Numbered from the stretch's first letter, positions 23,129 through 32,175 are shown. The stretch: DNA of 64,000 nt from an uncultured Flammeovirgaceae bacterium (GCA_937883755.1 CAKZYA010000059.1:186001-250000); one strand, 5' to 3'. Notes: generated by a model not told the origin, from the sequence alone. Translations and numbers: made by a program.

Positions 23129-24400
23129 TCACGAAGTATCCGGTGGTTTAGGGCGAATGTAACTGAGTAAAATAATAGTAAGTGAAATAGGAAACAGGGC
23201 AGTCACCCCGAATAGAATCTCGTAGTAGTAGGCTACAAACCCCTGCCGTAACCACAGTAGTGTTCCTTGGCCAAATAGTATTAGTTCAGATAGAATAAAG
23301 GCCGCTAATAATAATAGCCATCCGGCTCGAGCCGACGTATTTCGGGGCAGTAAACCGCTTTTGAGTAGTAGACTCACTGCGGTCAGGGTGATGGCACCCA
23401 GCGTGATCAGATGAATAAAACCGATCACATAATTGCGAATGGTATAGGAAATTTCGGCCACAGCCGGTAGTGCCACAGCAGTTTGCACCGTCACTTTCAG
23501 TAGCAGACATAGTACTCCGAATGAGAATAATATATCGGTCCAGTCGTCTAGGCGTTTGAAAGGGTTAGCGGCGATAAATACGGGGCGTAAGATCAGGCAG
23601 AAAGCCACCACTTGCAGCAACACTCCCAGCGTATTTAGGTAGAATACCATCGAGAGTGGAGTGCTCCAGGTAACGCTCAGAGCATACGTGAGCAACAGTG
23701 AGGCTTGTAGTAGCCAGAACCCGGTAGTGGAAACAGCTACAGATTTACCACTCCGTTCAATATGAAATAGCCATAACCCTACAATGGCGTAAGTAAGCCA
23801 GCCGTTGAACTGGAAATGTAGAAAAAACTGGATACTAGCAAAGTACAGGGGATGCAGTTTTCCCAGTAGCGCACTTACTGGCCCAATAGCCCAGAGTCCT
23901 AGCGTGGATACCAATAGCCAGTAGATTCCCCACCGTACAAAGCGCGTATGTGCTCTGGGGGAGAGGGCTGCTAAATCTTTTAAAAAATAATACGCAAAAG
24001 CGTAGGCGGACAATAGATGAACAGCCGAAAAGGAGATGCTATAGAGGCCATAGCCTTGGTAAAGAAAGAAGATCGCCATTCCAACCGCCGAAACCACATT
24101 CAACCCCAACAAGTAGCGATACTTGGTCAGCCACTGAGAATGCTGGAGTAGCAAAAACAGTAATGCGCCACTTACCAGTGGATACGCCCAGCCTAACAAC
24201 GCAACGTGCGAATGGGCGTGCAACAAATGTTTGTATTCCAAAAACGGTACTTCATTGACAAAGTAGTAGCGCATGAGGGTCCCAAATATCGCAGCCAGCC
24301 AGAAAAAGAAGATGGCTGATCCCATCCAGTGGCGTACAAAGCGAGCAGAAAAGTATTGTTGAGTAAGTGTCGGGCGATATGGTTGAGTTGTCTGAATCAC
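23129..24400 (-). CDS. Twelve-helix membrane protein, NnrS / heme-copper oxidase I-like
   Basis: A 423-residue membrane protein with about twelve hydrophobic segments. His residues lie in membrane helices as in heme-copper oxidase subunit I or NnrS proteins (HAHSHVALLGWAYPL about residue 62-76, FLHFQFNGWLTYAIVGLW about 192-209, NYVIGFIHLITLGAIT about 318-333). Such genes accompany NO-stress genes in Bacteroidota. It overlaps the Ric/YtfE gene by 4 bp (ATGA), which ties it to nitrosative stress defence. It could bind heme, but no catalytic activity is shown. Confidence 0.75.
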   Translation of the reverse strand: MIQTTQPYRPTLTQQYFSARFVRHWMGSAIFFFWLAAIFGTLMRYYFVNEVPFLEYKHLLHAHSHVALLGWAYPLVSGALLFLLLQHSQWLTKYRYLLGLNVVSAVGMAIFFLYQGYGLYSISFSAVHLLSAYAFAYYFLKDLAALSPRAHTRFVRWGIYWLLVSTLGLWAIGPVSALLGKLHPLYFASIQFFLHFQFNGWLTYAIVGLWLFHIERSGKSVAVSTTGFWLLQASLLLTYALSVTWSTPLSMVFYLNTLGVLLQVVAFCLILRPVFIAANPFKRLDDWTDILFSFGVLCLLLKVTVQTAVALPAVAEISYTIRNYVIGFIHLITLGAITLTAVSLLLKSGLLPRNTSARAGWLLLLAAFILSELILFGQGTLLWLRQGFVAYYYEILFGVTALFPISLTIILLSYIRPKPPDTS

Positions 24401-25119
24401 TTAAAGGTGAAATCAGCAAATAGCCGCTGAGCCTGGGGGAAAAGAATATTGTTTTCCAGGTGAATATGTCGGTGTAGATCAGCCTCAAATTCCTGCAACA
24501 GCGCGTAAGTCACTTGGTAGGTCTGGCAACTATCTTCCGGGGGAGTGTAGTGATTGCTCAACTGGGCAATCTTCCTGAATCGTTCTCCTTCCGTTTGATG
24601 CTCAACCTCCATCATCTGGATTGGATTGTCAATTTCACCAAAGTGAGGCCGAGCTAGTGGGTAGTTTTTTTCCTGTGACTCTACCATCGCTCGGATGTAG
24701 GGAAAAAGAATAAGCTCCTCTTTCTTTAAGTGCGCTAATAAATGCTCGCTGCCCTCAAAAAACAGGGTCTTTATCTCGTGAAGCTCCGAGTGTCGCTGCC
24801 CATGCACCTTTACTAACTTTTCTAAGTAGGTATTCAGGGCTGGAACTGTGGCTCGCAGGTAAGCATGGTGCTCATCCACAATAGTATCAATCAACTGGGG
24901 TAGCCCGAGCGGTTGATCCTGATGAGCGTCGGGTAATTGCAGGGCTTCTTCCAATTCGCTTACTAATATTTCAGGAGTCAGCTGCTGGCGTTGACAAGCT
25001 TCTTCTAAAGTAACTCGCCCTCGACAACAGAAATCGATACCATGAGTAGTGAGCACGGGAGCGGTGTGGTAGTTTCGGGCAACGATGTCTCCTACTTTAG
25101 TTTGTAGTAGCGTTTTCAT
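24397..25119 (-). CDS. ric: Iron-sulfur cluster repair di-iron protein (Ric/ScdA/YtfE)
   Basis: A 240-residue protein that repairs Fe-S clusters damaged by NO or oxidants. The N-terminal ScdA domain has HGIDFCCRGRVTLEEACQR (about residues 25-43). The C-terminal hemerythrin-like domain carries the di-iron His/Glu set (DEHHAYLRA, KVHGQRHSELHEIK, HLKKEELILFPYI, EHQTEGERF, DLHRHIHLENNILFP). A 22-bp dyad lies in the 45-bp gap to the Rrf2 gene, pointing to Rrf2/NsrR control. The next gene overlaps by 4 bp. Confidence 0.93.
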   Translation of the reverse strand: MKTLLQTKVGDIVARNYHTAPVLTTHGIDFCCRGRVTLEEACQRQQLTPEILVSELEEALQLPDAHQDQPLGLPQLIDTIVDEHHAYLRATVPALNTYLEKLVKVHGQRHSELHEIKTLFFEGSEHLLAHLKKEELILFPYIRAMVESQEKNYPLARPHFGEIDNPIQMMEVEHQTEGERFRKIAQLSNHYTPPEDSCQTYQVTYALLQEFEADLHRHIHLENNILFPQAQRLFADFTFK

Positions 25120-25129
25120 AGTTTAGGAT

Positions 25130-25151
25130 TTAAAGACCTTTATATCTTTAA
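25130..25151. promoter_or_regulatory. Dyad before ric, candidate NsrR/Rrf2 site
   Basis: Perfect arms TTAAAGA and TCTTTAA separated by 8 bp, located 11 bp before the ric start. A related half-site (TTAAAGACAAATTAAT) appears upstream of the Rrf2 gene near 25620. The A/T-rich AAGA...TCTT form recalls known NsrR sites. Confidence 0.5.
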
Positions 25152-25163
25152 TTGCTTAAAATT

Positions 25164-25592
25164 TTACACTTTTAGATAATAATGTCCAAGTAATAACCCT
25201 TCTTTCACTTCCTCAATGGTGGTTGAAATAAGTACTCCAGCTAAGTGATCACGCACCGCCTTGAACTTATCATGTACGGGACAGGGGCAGCTCTCTGAGC
25301 ACTCGGCTAACCCTAGTACGCATTTGGTAAAAATTCCTTCACCATCAATAGCAATGATGATTTCATGCAAGGTAACAGCTCGGCGGTTAGGTAGCTGAAA
25401 CCCGCCGCTGGGGCCTCGTAACGATCGGATCAATCCTTGACGAGTCAGTCGCTGTAATACTTTAGCGGTGAACGCTTCTGGGCTATCAATTTCCTGTACG
25501 ATTTCTCGTAGCCCAATCCATCGGCCTTTCTGCTGGTCAGTAGCCAAATAGATCATAATTTTTAACGCTATTTCACCGGCTCGGGAAAACAT
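25164..25592 (-). CDS. Rrf2-family regulator, NsrR-like
   Basis: A 142-residue winged-helix regulator. The N-terminus is typical of Rrf2 (MFSRAGEIALKIMIYLA), with LRSLRGPSGGFQLPN as the wing. Cys residues for a cluster lie in CVLGLAECSESCPCPVHD (about residues 90-107). The gene is 45 bp upstream of ric on the same strand and divergent from the Fur-family gene. It is most likely a sensor of NO or Fe-S status that controls ric and itself. Confidence 0.88.
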   Translation of the reverse strand: MFSRAGEIALKIMIYLATDQQKGRWIGLREIVQEIDSPEAFTAKVLQRLTRQGLIRSLRGPSGGFQLPNRRAVTLHEIIIAIDGEGIFTKCVLGLAECSESCPCPVHDKFKAVRDHLAGVLISTTIEEVKEGLLLGHYYLKV

Positions 25593-25819
25593 AAAGTGCT
25601 AAATTTAAGAGAGAAATAATTAAAGACAAATTAATCCGAAATTAATTTTCTATGCGATTGCCCTTCAAGTATTAAGGCTCAGAACAGAGATAAACTTTTC
25701 TGAAGCTAATTAATTCTAATTACTTATAGCCGGGCACAGCACAGGTAAATAGCCCCCAAGAATTCATCGGTTGTTTAGGCCTGAGGAATCTGTTTCAGGC
25801 TTTCTTCGTACTTATAATT

Positions 25820-26221
25820 ATGCTCGAACAAAAACTGGAAGATCGAAATATCAGACCCACCGCCATGCGCCTGCTAGTATTAAAAAAACTGGTGGAATCA
25901 GGTTCAGCTCTCAGTCTGAATGACTTAGAAGCAGCGCTTGAACGAGCTGACAAAGCAACCCTCTACCGAACCCTCAAAACCTTTGAAAGTAAGAAACTAA
26001 TCCATAGCATTGACGATGGAACGGGTTCGGTAAAATATGCTTTGTGTGAAGAAGGTTGTGAGTGTAAACCTCAAGATCAACATATCCACTTTCATTGTGT
26101 CCAATGTAGTGAAACTTTCTGCCTGACCCGAGTTAAAATACCCTCAACCCAAATACCTGCTGGCTTTCAAGCAGCGAGTGTCAGTATGGTCTATCAAGGC
26201 ACTTGCGCCAGCTGCTCTTGA
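25820..26221 (+). CDS. Fur-family metal-dependent regulator
   Basis: A 133-residue regulator with the Fur helix-turn-helix (IRPTAMRLLVLKKLVESG and KATLYRTLKTFESKKLI), a His-rich hinge (HIHFHCVQC) and two CxxC pairs (CVQC; CASC at the C-terminus) that would hold the structural Zn. It is divergent from the Rrf2 gene and is followed by a small Cys/His protein and a TonB receptor, which suggests Zur-like or other metal control of that receptor. Which metal it senses cannot be read from sequence. Confidence 0.9.
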   Translation: MLEQKLEDRNIRPTAMRLLVLKKLVESGSALSLNDLEAALERADKATLYRTLKTFESKKLIHSIDDGTGSVKYALCEEGCECKPQDQHIHFHCVQCSETFCLTRVKIPSTQIPAGFQAASVSMVYQGTCASCS

Positions 26222-26263
26222 CAATGCAAACTGGTTGCACTGCTTAGTTGGTATACTTACCGA

Positions 26264-26584
26264 ATGAAGGTGGTTTCGTTCATATTGTCGATGGTCATAC
26301 TGGGAATGGTGATACTGCCCTGCGCCGATGAGCCATCATGGAACAAGTCGGTATCAGTAGAAATCGCTGACCACCCAGAAGACTCCGATCATCACGATCT
26401 TTGTTCGCCCTTCTGCACCTGCCATTGCTGCCATACCCACGTCATCTTATATGATACTTTTTATCTGAGCGCATTCACGCTCTTCAGCAGAGTCCCTGCT
26501 GAACAATCATGCCCGTTGCTATCCAGAATTTCTTTCTCTATTTGGAATCCCCCTCCCTTTTATGAGTCAAGCACCGTAGCCTAA
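26264..26584 (+). CDS. Small exported Cys/His-rich protein (DUF6660/DUF2946-like)
   Basis: A 106-residue protein with a signal segment (MKVVSFILSMVILGMVILPC), a His/Asp stretch (ADHPEDSDHHD) and LCSPFCTCHCCHTH, which together look like a metal-binding surface. Similar proteins sit directly before TonB receptors in Bacteroidota metal-uptake loci. Its stop is 45 bp before the receptor start, and the Fur-family gene ends 42 bp before it. It may shuttle metal in the periplasm. Confidence 0.65.
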   Translation: MKVVSFILSMVILGMVILPCADEPSWNKSVSVEIADHPEDSDHHDLCSPFCTCHCCHTHVILYDTFYLSAFTLFSRVPAEQSCPLLSRISFSIWNPPPFYESSTVA

Positions 26585-26629
26585 TTCTATCGAGTTGATT
26601 CATTTGTAAAGACTAAGAAATTCCTATCC

Positions 26630-28780
26630 ATGAAGTTTATAATTATAGGGCTGATGTTTCTGACTGGAACATCAGCTTACGCGCAAAATACGTTTAAAGC
26701 GCGCATTATTGATGCCGAAGAAAACGAACCGTTACCGGGTGCCACCCTGAAGATAAGCTCTTTCCAGGGTGCCGTTGCCGACCTTAATGGGTACGTAGAG
26801 ATTACCGATATTTCGGATGACACTATTCAGGTATTCGCTTCCTACGTAGGGTACCAGTCTTTCCAAGCGACTTATATTTTTCCGTTGCCCGAAGTTCAGG
26901 TAATTACTCTCGAGCCAGGAGAAGAACTCGAGGAAGTTGTTGTTACCTCTACCCGAAGCAGTAGAACGATTGATAACATTCCTACCCGAATTGAAGCCAT
27001 CAGCTCAGAAGAACTGGAAGAAAAAGCCATGATGCGATCTTCCAATATTGCCACGGTTTTGCGGGAAAGTACGGGTATCCAGATGCAACAAACCTCGGCT
27101 AGTTCAGCCAACCAAAGTATCAGAATTCAGGGCTTGGATGGGCGATACACCCAACTATTAAAGGATGGTTTTCCGCTCTTCGGCGGGTTCGCCGGGGGGC
27201 TGAGCATTATGCAAATTCCCCCACTGGATCTCAAGCAGGTGGAAGTAATCAAGGGTAGTAACTCTACGCTGTTCGGGGGAGGGGCCATCGCTGGCTTGAT
27301 TAACCTAGTGACCTACACTCCTGAAGAGAAAAAAAAGCTCCGATTGATGGTTGACCAGACCCAAGCGTTAGGCATCACGCTTAATAGTTTCTACGCCCAG
27401 CGCTTCAACACATTTGGACTTACTTTCTATGCTTCGGCTAATCGGCAGCAGGCGTATGATCCCAACCATGATGACTTTAGCGATATTCCCCGAATCAGAA
27501 GCTTCACGCTGAACCCTTCTTTCTTTTATTATCCCAATAAAAAATCAAGCTTACGGTTAACCCTCAATACTACGCTAGAAAACCGATTGGGAGGGGATAT
27601 GCAGGTCATTGAGAGTGAGCAGAACGGCATTCATCAATTTACGGAAGAAAATCAATCAGACCGTTTATCGTATCAAATCACCTACCAAAATCGGTTGGAA
27701 AATAATAGATCACTGACCGTTAAAAATAGTCTTACCTATTTCGGCCGAGAGATCACCGAGCCGGATTTTCGGTTTGTAGGCGAGCAGTGGTCGTCCTTTA
27801 GTGAAGTAGCGTACACCGTTAACTCTCCGGTATCCGACTGGATTGTGGGGGCAAACCTTTACACCGATAAGTTCGATGAAAACCCACTGGACTCGCTGGA
27901 ACGCGATTATCGCTATATCACCTTCGGCGCATTCACCCAAAATACGCTTGATCTTACCGATCGGTTTGCGTTGGAAAGCGGGTTACGGTTAGACTATGCT
28001 CTGGACTATGGCTTCTTTGCGCTGCCCAGACTTTCATTGCTAGCAAAACTCAGCCAAGTATGGTCAGCCCGAATCGGGGGAGGGTTGGGCTACAAATTAC
28101 CTACTATCTTTACCGAAGAGGCAGAAAACCTCACCTACGAGGGCATCTTACCCATTCGTGCCAATACGGATGCTGAACGGTCCATCGGTGGAAATCTGGA
28201 TCTGAACTACCAAACCTCGCTGGGGGGCGAATGGACCCTATCGATCAATCAACTCTTCTTCTATACCCGACTTAATGATGCCTTGGTACTTCGTGAGAAC
28301 AGCGTAAGTCAGCTCTTCTACGAAAATGCCGATGGGCCAGTAACCAGTCAGGGTATGGAGACCAATATCAAACTAGGCTACCGAGATTTCAAGCTGTTTG
28401 CCAACTACGCCCTGATCGATACCCGGTTGAAGTACGATAATCTTAACGAGCAGAAGCCGCTAACCCCCAAACACAATATCGGTTCGGTTTTGATGTACGA
28501 AGCAGAAGGAAGGTGGCGAATTGGGTACGAGGCCTACTACACCGGTAGGCAGTTTAGAAGCAACCGAACACCCACGGATGACTATTGGATGATGGGGTTG
28601 ATGGTGATGCGAAAAATCAATATGCTCAGCTTGTACATTAACTTTGAGAATTTTACGGACACCCGCCAACACCGATTAGAAAACTTTCAGGTGGGCCCGC
28701 ATTTTAAGCCTGACTTTCCCGAGATATGGGCACCTACCGATGGTAGGATTATTAATGCCGGGTTCATTATAGAACTATAG
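26630..28780 (+). CDS. TonB-dependent receptor, probable metal/metallophore receptor
   Basis: A 716-residue outer-membrane receptor: signal peptide (to about residue 19, TSAYAQN), CarboxypepD_reg-like domain (FKARIIDAEENEPLPGATL), plug (VVVTSTRSSRTIDNIPTRIE, IRIQGLDGRYTQLLKDGFP, VEVIKGSNSTLFGGGAIAG), and a barrel ending in an aromatic-poor IINAGFIIEL. It lies downstream of a Fur-family regulator and a Cys/His protein, so uptake of zinc, copper or another metal is the best guess. No iron-type Fur dyad is seen right upstream. Confidence 0.88.
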   Translation: MKFIIIGLMFLTGTSAYAQNTFKARIIDAEENEPLPGATLKISSFQGAVADLNGYVEITDISDDTIQVFASYVGYQSFQATYIFPLPEVQVITLEPGEELEEVVVTSTRSSRTIDNIPTRIEAISSEELEEKAMMRSSNIATVLRESTGIQMQQTSASSANQSIRIQGLDGRYTQLLKDGFPLFGGFAGGLSIMQIPPLDLKQVEVIKGSNSTLFGGGAIAGLINLVTYTPEEKKKLRLMVDQTQALGITLNSFYAQRFNTFGLTFYASANRQQAYDPNHDDFSDIPRIRSFTLNPSFFYYPNKKSSLRLTLNTTLENRLGGDMQVIESEQNGIHQFTEENQSDRLSYQITYQNRLENNRSLTVKNSLTYFGREITEPDFRFVGEQWSSFSEVAYTVNSPVSDWIVGANLYTDKFDENPLDSLERDYRYITFGAFTQNTLDLTDRFALESGLRLDYALDYGFFALPRLSLLAKLSQVWSARIGGGLGYKLPTIFTEEAENLTYEGILPIRANTDAERSIGGNLDLNYQTSLGGEWTLSINQLFFYTRLNDALVLRENSVSQLFYENADGPVTSQGMETNIKLGYRDFKLFANYALIDTRLKYDNLNEQKPLTPKHNIGSVLMYEAEGRWRIGYEAYYTGRQFRSNRTPTDDYWMMGLMVMRKINMLSLYINFENFTDTRQHRLENFQVGPHFKPDFPEIWAPTDGRIINAGFIIEL

Positions 28781-28971
28781 TAGCCTACGTTTTATCAGAC
28801 ATCTTTACCCATAGTAACCCTGCTATACTTACTGTTGGTAACGATTAAGTTCTGATGAAAAGTGGCTACGGCAAAACCGTTCATCAATAATTTCATCCGG
28901 ACGTTAGGTACATTTTATTAAAGATATCTGAGAAGATGACTTTTATCATATTCCGGTAAGACTGAAAGCCT

Positions 28972-28994
28972 TAATTTTGAATTATTCTAAATAA
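28972..28994. promoter_or_regulatory. Candidate Fur-like operator before the globin operon
   Basis: A 23-bp dyad with GAAT/ATTC inner arms and ATTT/AAAT outer arms. Its right arm TCTAAATAA matches the type of site at 9738-9760. It ends 37 bp before the truncated globin start codon, in a promoter-like A/T-rich region. Confidence 0.5.
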
Positions 28995-29031
28995 TAGCCT
29001 TGTTACTGCTAGACAGTCAATTGGAAACCCT

Positions 29032-29415
29032 ATGCAAAATAGCAAACCGGATTTAAACTCTGAACAGGATATCGAACTGATGGTGGATTCGTTTTACGCC
29101 AAAGTAAACCATGACCAGTTGCTTTCCCTGGTATTCAATGATTTTTCAAAAGTAGATTGGAACACACACTTGCCCAAGATGTACCGATTTTGGAATACGC
29201 TAATTCTTGGTAAACAATCGTACAAAGGCAACCCCTTTGCGGCTCACGTGCCTCTGCCGGTAGACAAAACTCATTTTGATCGTTGGGTGCAGCTTTTTGA
29301 AGAAAATATGGATGAGCTTTTTGCAGGTGATGTAGCGGAACAAACCAAATTAAGAGCCAGATCAATCGCTCATATTTTCCAGAGCAAATTAGAATACATA
29401 AATCAAGAAAAATGA
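29032..29415 (+). CDS. Group III truncated hemoglobin
   Basis: A 127-residue globin with the group III pattern: MVDSFYAKVNHDQLLSLVF, YRFWNTLILGKQSYKGNPFAAH (split, about residues 52-73) and the proximal His in KTHFDRWVQLFEE (about residue 83). Such globins detoxify NO or handle oxygen. It is the first of three overlapping or tightly spaced genes (4-bp overlap with the cupin gene). A Fur-like dyad upstream links it to iron status. Confidence 0.9.
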   Translation: MQNSKPDLNSEQDIELMVDSFYAKVNHDQLLSLVFNDFSKVDWNTHLPKMYRFWNTLILGKQSYKGNPFAAHVPLPVDKTHFDRWVQLFEENMDELFAGDVAEQTKLRARSIAHIFQSKLEYINQEK

Positions 29416-29753
29416 AAACAGCTAACCTGTATCAAGACATCCGATACGACGAAAGCAAACCTATTGTTTCTGTCTTGTTTGAAACCGATTTCACCAAGGA
29501 AGTCCGAATTGCTATGCAACACGGAACTGTAATGAAAGAACATAAAACTTCTTTTCCCGTAGTGGTAGAAGTGCTGGAAGGTAGTATTGATTTTGGCACG
29601 CAGCAACAGACCAAATACTTGGTAAAAGGAGACTTAATTGCGTTGGAAGGCAACGTACCCCACGATTTACAAGCCACTGAAAACAGTATTATTCGGCTTA
29701 CTTTGACCAAGTACGACAATGCTAAACGGGTAAAGCAAGTTACTGAGAGCTAA
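29412..29753 (+). CDS. Small cupin-domain protein
   Basis: A 113-residue single cupin. The motif around VVEVLEGSIDFGTQQQTKYLVKGDLIALEGNVPHDLQA gives one barrel with a His near the second motif. The first motif's HxH is poorly kept (TVMKEHKTSFP), so metal binding may be altered. It starts 4 bp inside the globin stop and ends 12 bp before the methyltransferase gene. Similar globin-cupin pairs occur in Bacteroidota stress loci; the substrate is unknown. Confidence 0.82.
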   Translation: MKTANLYQDIRYDESKPIVSVLFETDFTKEVRIAMQHGTVMKEHKTSFPVVVEVLEGSIDFGTQQQTKYLVKGDLIALEGNVPHDLQATENSIIRLTLTKYDNAKRVKQVTES

Positions 29754-29765
29754 ACATTCCAGAAA

Positions 29766-30542
29766 ATGGAAAACAAAACAATTGATACCAAACAGGGACA
29801 TTGGATACTGGCTAAGATGGGCAAAAAGGTACTGCGTCCCGGAGGAAAAGAACTTACCCAAAAACTCGTTCAGAACCTGAAAATAAATCCAGAAGACGAC
29901 ATTGTAGAGTTTGCCCCAGGGCTGGGATTTACGGCTTCCATTGCCCTAGAGTCCAACCCTAAAACCTATACGGGTATTGAACTCAATGAAGAAGCCGCCA
30001 GTATTCTTCGCAAGACCATAAAGGGGAAAAACCGAAAGATAATCATAGGCAATGCGGCAAATTCTACCTTGAGCGACAGCACGTACAACAAAGTATATGG
30101 CGAGGCGATGCTCACCATGCAAGCTGACCATAGGAAATCGGAGATTATTAAAGAAGCCTATCGAATTCTTAAAACAGAAGGTTTGTACGGTGTACACGAA
30201 CTAGGACTACAGCCTGATGATATTTCGGAAGAAAAGAAAGCGGAAATACAGCGAGCATTGGCCCAAGTAATTAAAGTAAATGCTAGACCTTTGACTGTAA
30301 CCGAATGGTGTAATCTTCTGGAAAAAGAAGGCTTCAACGTCATCAAAACCGAAACCAGTCCCATGCACCTGCTTGAACCCCAAAGGATGATTGATGATGA
30401 AGGTTTTTTCAGAACAGTAAAAATAGCATTCAATATTCTTACCCATCCTCAGGAAAGGAAACGCATTTTAGCGATGCGGAAAGTATTCAGCAAGTACCAA
30501 AACCATTTGAATGCGATAAGTATAGTTGTTGAAAAGAAATGA
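29766..30542 (+). CDS. SAM-dependent methyltransferase (class I)
   Basis: A 258-residue soluble enzyme of the Methyltransf_11/25 type. Motif I is VEFAPGLGFTASIALE (about residues 43-58), followed by the acidic GIELNEEAA that binds the ribose. YGEAMLTMQADHRKSEIIKEAYRILK covers motifs II-III. The N-terminus (GHWILAKMGKKVLRPGGKELTQKL) is typical of a subgroup often found with truncated globins and cupins. The methyl acceptor is unknown. Confidence 0.85.
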   Translation: MENKTIDTKQGHWILAKMGKKVLRPGGKELTQKLVQNLKINPEDDIVEFAPGLGFTASIALESNPKTYTGIELNEEAASILRKTIKGKNRKIIIGNAANSTLSDSTYNKVYGEAMLTMQADHRKSEIIKEAYRILKTEGLYGVHELGLQPDDISEEKKAEIQRALAQVIKVNARPLTVTEWCNLLEKEGFNVIKTETSPMHLLEPQRMIDDEGFFRTVKIAFNILTHPQERKRILAMRKVFSKYQNHLNAISIVVEKK

Positions 30543-30607
30543 TCTGTACCTAATTGACGATCAGTATGTTTGAACAAGGCTCTTCCGCGCAGAATCTGGT
30601 TTGACTT

Positions 30608-31522
30608 TTAAAAAACCGAGAGTCCGGTTTGGGTTGTGAACTGCTCTAAAAACTTCATACCACGATACGAATTTCCTTTTATGTTTAGTCGGGGACTCCA
30701 TACAGCAATAGAAAAATGCTCAGGGTGGACGGCCACAATACCACCGCCCACGCCGCTCTTACCCGGCAGGCCTACCCGAAAAGAAAACTCACCAGCTTCA
30801 TCGTAAAAACCGCAGGTCTGCATAATAGCATTGACCCGTTTGCTTCGGGTAAGGGAGAGTACCTGATGCTGAGTGATAGGATCAATGCCATCATTAGCCA
30901 GAAACAGAAACGCCCGAGAAAGCTCCTGGCACGTCATTTCTAAGGAACACATATAGCAATAGAGATCCAGCACCAGCTCAATATCGTTGTCAATATTGCC
31001 AAAGGCTTTCATCAGGTTGATCAGAGCGGTGTTGCGGTATCCTACTGAAAGTTCGGACTGCGCCACTGACTCATTGAAGGCAATATCGGGGTTCTGTGCT
31101 ACTTCTCGTACAAAAGCTAGCAGCTCTTTTTTTGGATTGCGAAAGTGCGATACCAAAATATCACAGATTACGATAGCCCCGGCATTGATCATTGGATTGC
31201 GAGGAATGCCCTGGTCATGTTCAAGCTGAACCAACGAGTTAAACGGGGTACCCGATGGTTCTACTCCAACACGTTTCCATAGCTCATTGCCTCGCAGACG
31301 ATAAGCCAGCGTCAGCGAGAGCACCTTCGCAATACTTTGAATAGAAAACTTTGTATGGTGATCGCCCATGCCTACGTCATAACCATCCAAAGTGCTCACA
31401 TGCACTCCCAACTGACGCGGGTTCACGTTGCTAAGTTCAGGAATATACTGAGCAATCTGCCCTTTATTTTCCCAAGACTTTACTTCCGCATAAACAGCTT
31501 CGATGATTTTTTGATAATCCAA
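30608..31522 (-). CDS. glsA: Glutaminase A
   Basis: Hydrolyses glutamine to glutamate and ammonia. The 304 residues have the serine beta-lactamase-like fold: SIQSIAKVLSLTLA with the catalytic Ser-x-x-Lys (about residues 62-66), NPMINAGAIVICD, LSVGYRNTALINLMK and LPGKSGVGGGIVAVHPEH (about residues 254-271). The length is standard for GlsA. It stands alone, convergent to the methyltransferase gene. Confidence 0.95.
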   Translation of the reverse strand: MDYQKIIEAVYAEVKSWENKGQIAQYIPELSNVNPRQLGVHVSTLDGYDVGMGDHHTKFSIQSIAKVLSLTLAYRLRGNELWKRVGVEPSGTPFNSLVQLEHDQGIPRNPMINAGAIVICDILVSHFRNPKKELLAFVREVAQNPDIAFNESVAQSELSVGYRNTALINLMKAFGNIDNDIELVLDLYCYMCSLEMTCQELSRAFLFLANDGIDPITQHQVLSLTRSKRVNAIMQTCGFYDEAGEFSFRVGLPGKSGVGGGIVAVHPEHFSIAVWSPRLNIKGNSYRGMKFLEQFTTQTGLSVF

Positions 31523-31626
31523 AAGAGGTGGTGTTAATGGTTATGTCAGCTAAGAGCGCGTTACTGCTGTCGTACCTTTTCCTATACGCAAATAGGCATC
31601 GTAAACCAAAGTTACACTTGCTTACA

Positions 31627-31655
31627 TAAAAAAAGAAGACCCTTATAAGATCTTC
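31627..31655 (-). terminator. Rho-independent terminator after the KGPxAKN protein gene
   Basis: On the minus strand, a hairpin (GAAGATC paired with GGTCTTC, one G-T wobble, seven-base loop) is followed by a run of seven T. It lies 38 bp after the stop of the small repeat-protein gene at 31693. Confidence 0.7.
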
Positions 31656-31692
31656 TCTTCTGTGAACATTTTAGTTCTGTTTACCAGATAAC

Positions 31693-32067
31693 CTAGTTAT
31701 CCCAAGGCTTCTGATTTTTTGCCCGTGGCCCCTTCAGGTTTTTTCTATCCTTTTGGGTGATGGTGACATGCTGTGTCGGCTGGTCATCTTGCCAAGGGCG
31801 ATAGTTCTTTGCCTCAGGTCCTATTCGGCGTTCCGTATCGGCACTTGGAGCTTCTACAGTCACCTCTGACGCAACGTACTTGTACTTAGGGTAGTTTTTT
31901 GCTTGGGGGCCTTTCAAATCCCCTAACTCCAAGCGTTGTTCTTTCTTGACTTCGGTACGGGCATCAGGATCATTCGTTGTAGGCGTAGGGGCTACATAAC
32001 TCGTTCCCTGAGCAAGCAACGTACCGTAGAAAAAAATCATACTTATGAATATACTTATTGATCTCAT
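31693..32067 (-). CDS. Small secreted protein with three KGPxAKN repeats
   Basis: A 124-residue exported protein: signal peptide (MRSISIFISMIFFYGTLLAQG) and then three copies of a short motif, GDLKGPQAKNYPKYKY (about residues 50-65), RIGPEAKNYRPWQDD (about 82-96) and NLKGPRAKNQKPWDN (about 110-124). A paralogue with the same three motifs lies at 47352-47717. No domain is recognised. The spacing (about 30 residues) and the basic/aromatic PW ends suggest a ligand-binding or cell-wall contact function, which is speculation. Confidence 0.8.
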   Translation of the reverse strand: MRSISIFISMIFFYGTLLAQGTSYVAPTPTTNDPDARTEVKKEQRLELGDLKGPQAKNYPKYKYVASEVTVEAPSADTERRIGPEAKNYRPWQDDQPTQHVTITQKDRKNLKGPRAKNQKPWDN

Positions 32068-32175
32068 TACTATTAAAAATTATAGATTTACTATCATATT
32101 GATTAACGTACTATGGCCTAAATAGTTGCCTAATCTGAGGTGCCCCGGTTTTCCCAAAACTACCGTCTCAATTAA

